Shown here in pieces: positions 30,159 to 30,775 of a stretch of DNA of 30,775 nt. The notes under the pieces are model-generated. The model was not told the DNA's origin and did no database searches. It saw nothing but the letters and a program-made list of their open reading frames with translations. Numbering within the stretch: the stretch's first letter is position 1; every line of letters starts with the position of its first letter. A program made the translations under genes and the position numbers. The DNA is from Ruminococcus sp. UBA7014 (lineage in GTDB: Bacteria > Bacillota > Clostridia > Oscillospirales > Ruminococcaceae): the NCBI GenBank assembly GCA_002449575.1, contig DJXC01000234.1:1-30775 (forward strand). Reading direction: 5' to 3'.

Positions 30159-30775
30159 TTACTTCTTCAGCGGGCAATCAGCCTGGGTAAGCAGACCAAC
30201 AATCAGCTTCATGATGTTCAGGGAGTCAGAAGCAGTCGGCTTCTTGTCTACGTCAAGGTCAGCATTTGCAAGACCCTGAGCAGAGAGCTTTTCTTTGCCA
30301 AGGATAGCCTTATTGACAGAGATAACGTCAAGAATGTCTACTTTGCCGCTTTCGTCAGCATCGCCCCAGAGCTTTGCACTAACATCGCCTTCAGAAGGAT
30401 TCTGTGTTTCTTCAGCAGTTGTCGGAGTCAGTTCCGGATACAGAGTAGCCATATCACCGAGAGCCATCATAATGTCACCAGCGTGCCAGAATCTGTGATA
30501 GTACAGGTCAACAGCTGCAACATTCTTGAACTTAGCAAGAGCAGCAGAACCTTCTGCACTAGAAGCAGACAGTTCACTTGTCTTGCCGGACCAGTCAGCA
30601 CCAGCTGCAACGTCCTTGTCATAAGCTTCCTTGAGTTCCTTTACAAGTGCAAGTGCTTCATCAGAAGTCTTTGCACCAGCGCAGTTGCCCTCGTACATGG
30701 TACGGATGCTCAGGAAGGTTGCACCGTTCTTGAGGTCATCGCCGTTCGGCATTTTACCGGTATAAGTTGTCGGAA
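30159..30775 (-). CDS. Dockerin-containing protein, 5' end outside the window
   Basis: The reading frame stays open to the right edge, so only the C-terminal ~205 residues are seen and the Met at 30752 is not a proven start. The C-terminal ~70 residues form a type I dockerin: GDADESGKVDILDVISVNKAILG and ADLDVDKKPTASDSLNIMKLIVGLL, two calcium-loop/helix repeats. The upstream part (YTGKMPNGDDLKNGATFLSIRTMYEGN.., and a helical region) is not recognised. A Pro/Thr/Glu-rich linker (PELTPTTAEETQNPSEGD) joins the two. The protein is expected to be exported and bound to a scaffold cohesin. Codons favour GAC, AAC, AAG and ATC more than most genes here, suggesting high expression. Confidence 0.88.
   Translation of the reverse strand, partial: PTTYTGKMPNGDDLKNGATFLSIRTMYEGNCAGAKTSDEALALVKELKEAYDKDVAAGADWSGKTSELSASSAEGSAALAKFKNVAAVDLYYHRFWHAGDIMMALGDMATLYPELTPTTAEETQNPSEGDVSAKLWGDADESGKVDILDVISVNKAILGKEKLSAQGLANADLDVDKKPTASDSLNIMKLIVGLLTQADCPLKK

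Overview
The window looks like chromosomal DNA of a low-to-mid GC, Gram-positive anaerobe of the Ruminococcus group (Oscillospiraceae). Two proteins carry C-terminal type I dockerin modules (the cysteine protease at 18197-20500 and the partial gene at the right edge). The neighbours are typical Clostridia genes (rnmV, holA, comEC, recD2, dtd, mreB). Promoters are clear sigma-A types with 17-bp spacers and ribosome binding sites are strong AGGAGG-like. This is inference from content, not a species identification. I see no phage, transposon, CRISPR array or tRNA gene; rRNA genes may begin just left of the window.

Layout. (1) 1-320: three tandem minus-strand promoters, all extended -10 with 17-bp spacers, firing leftward out of the window; an rRNA or tRNA operon is the likely target. 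(2) 567-2279 (+): phosphoglucomutase, ending at a bidirectional terminator. (3) 12874 to 2352 (-): a ten-gene run from one good promoter in front of alaS: alaS, SMI1/KNR4 protein, HIT protein, phosphoribosyltransferase, comEC, holA, a 93-aa unknown, rnmV, an MBOAT acyltransferase and a DHHW/AlgJ-like protein. (4) 14280 to 12972 (-): a 130-aa unknown, then a tautomerase-maf pair. (5) 14491-17186 (+): dtd, a 187-aa unknown, and a class B penicillin-binding protein. (6) 23944 to 17190 (-): a six-gene operon of PHP phosphoesterase, Lrp-type regulator, aminotransferase, ispE, dockerin-tagged papain-family protease and a MraY-like transferase. (7) 24224-29112 (+): recD2, comFC, mreB and a membrane-anchored ComEA-like HhH protein. 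(8) 29191-30093 (+): a LysR regulator, convergent with a dockerin protein cut by the right edge.

Themes. DNA uptake and processing genes recur (comEC, comFC, ComEA-like HhH protein, recD2, holA), as do envelope genes (PBP, MraY, MreB, IspE, MBOAT/DHHW). The most unusual signal is the MBOAT/DHHW pair: both open frames are intact, yet the MBOAT lacks both family-conserved histidines and its partner has Asp where the nucleophilic Ser is expected. ComEC likewise keeps its channel but has lost the metal motif of its C-terminal domain.

Control DNA is compact. At three promoters an inverted repeat following the upstream gene straddles the -35 box of the next gene. Several spacers contain a CCGG-centred palindrome. 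The PBP ribosome binding site lies inside a terminator-like hairpin.
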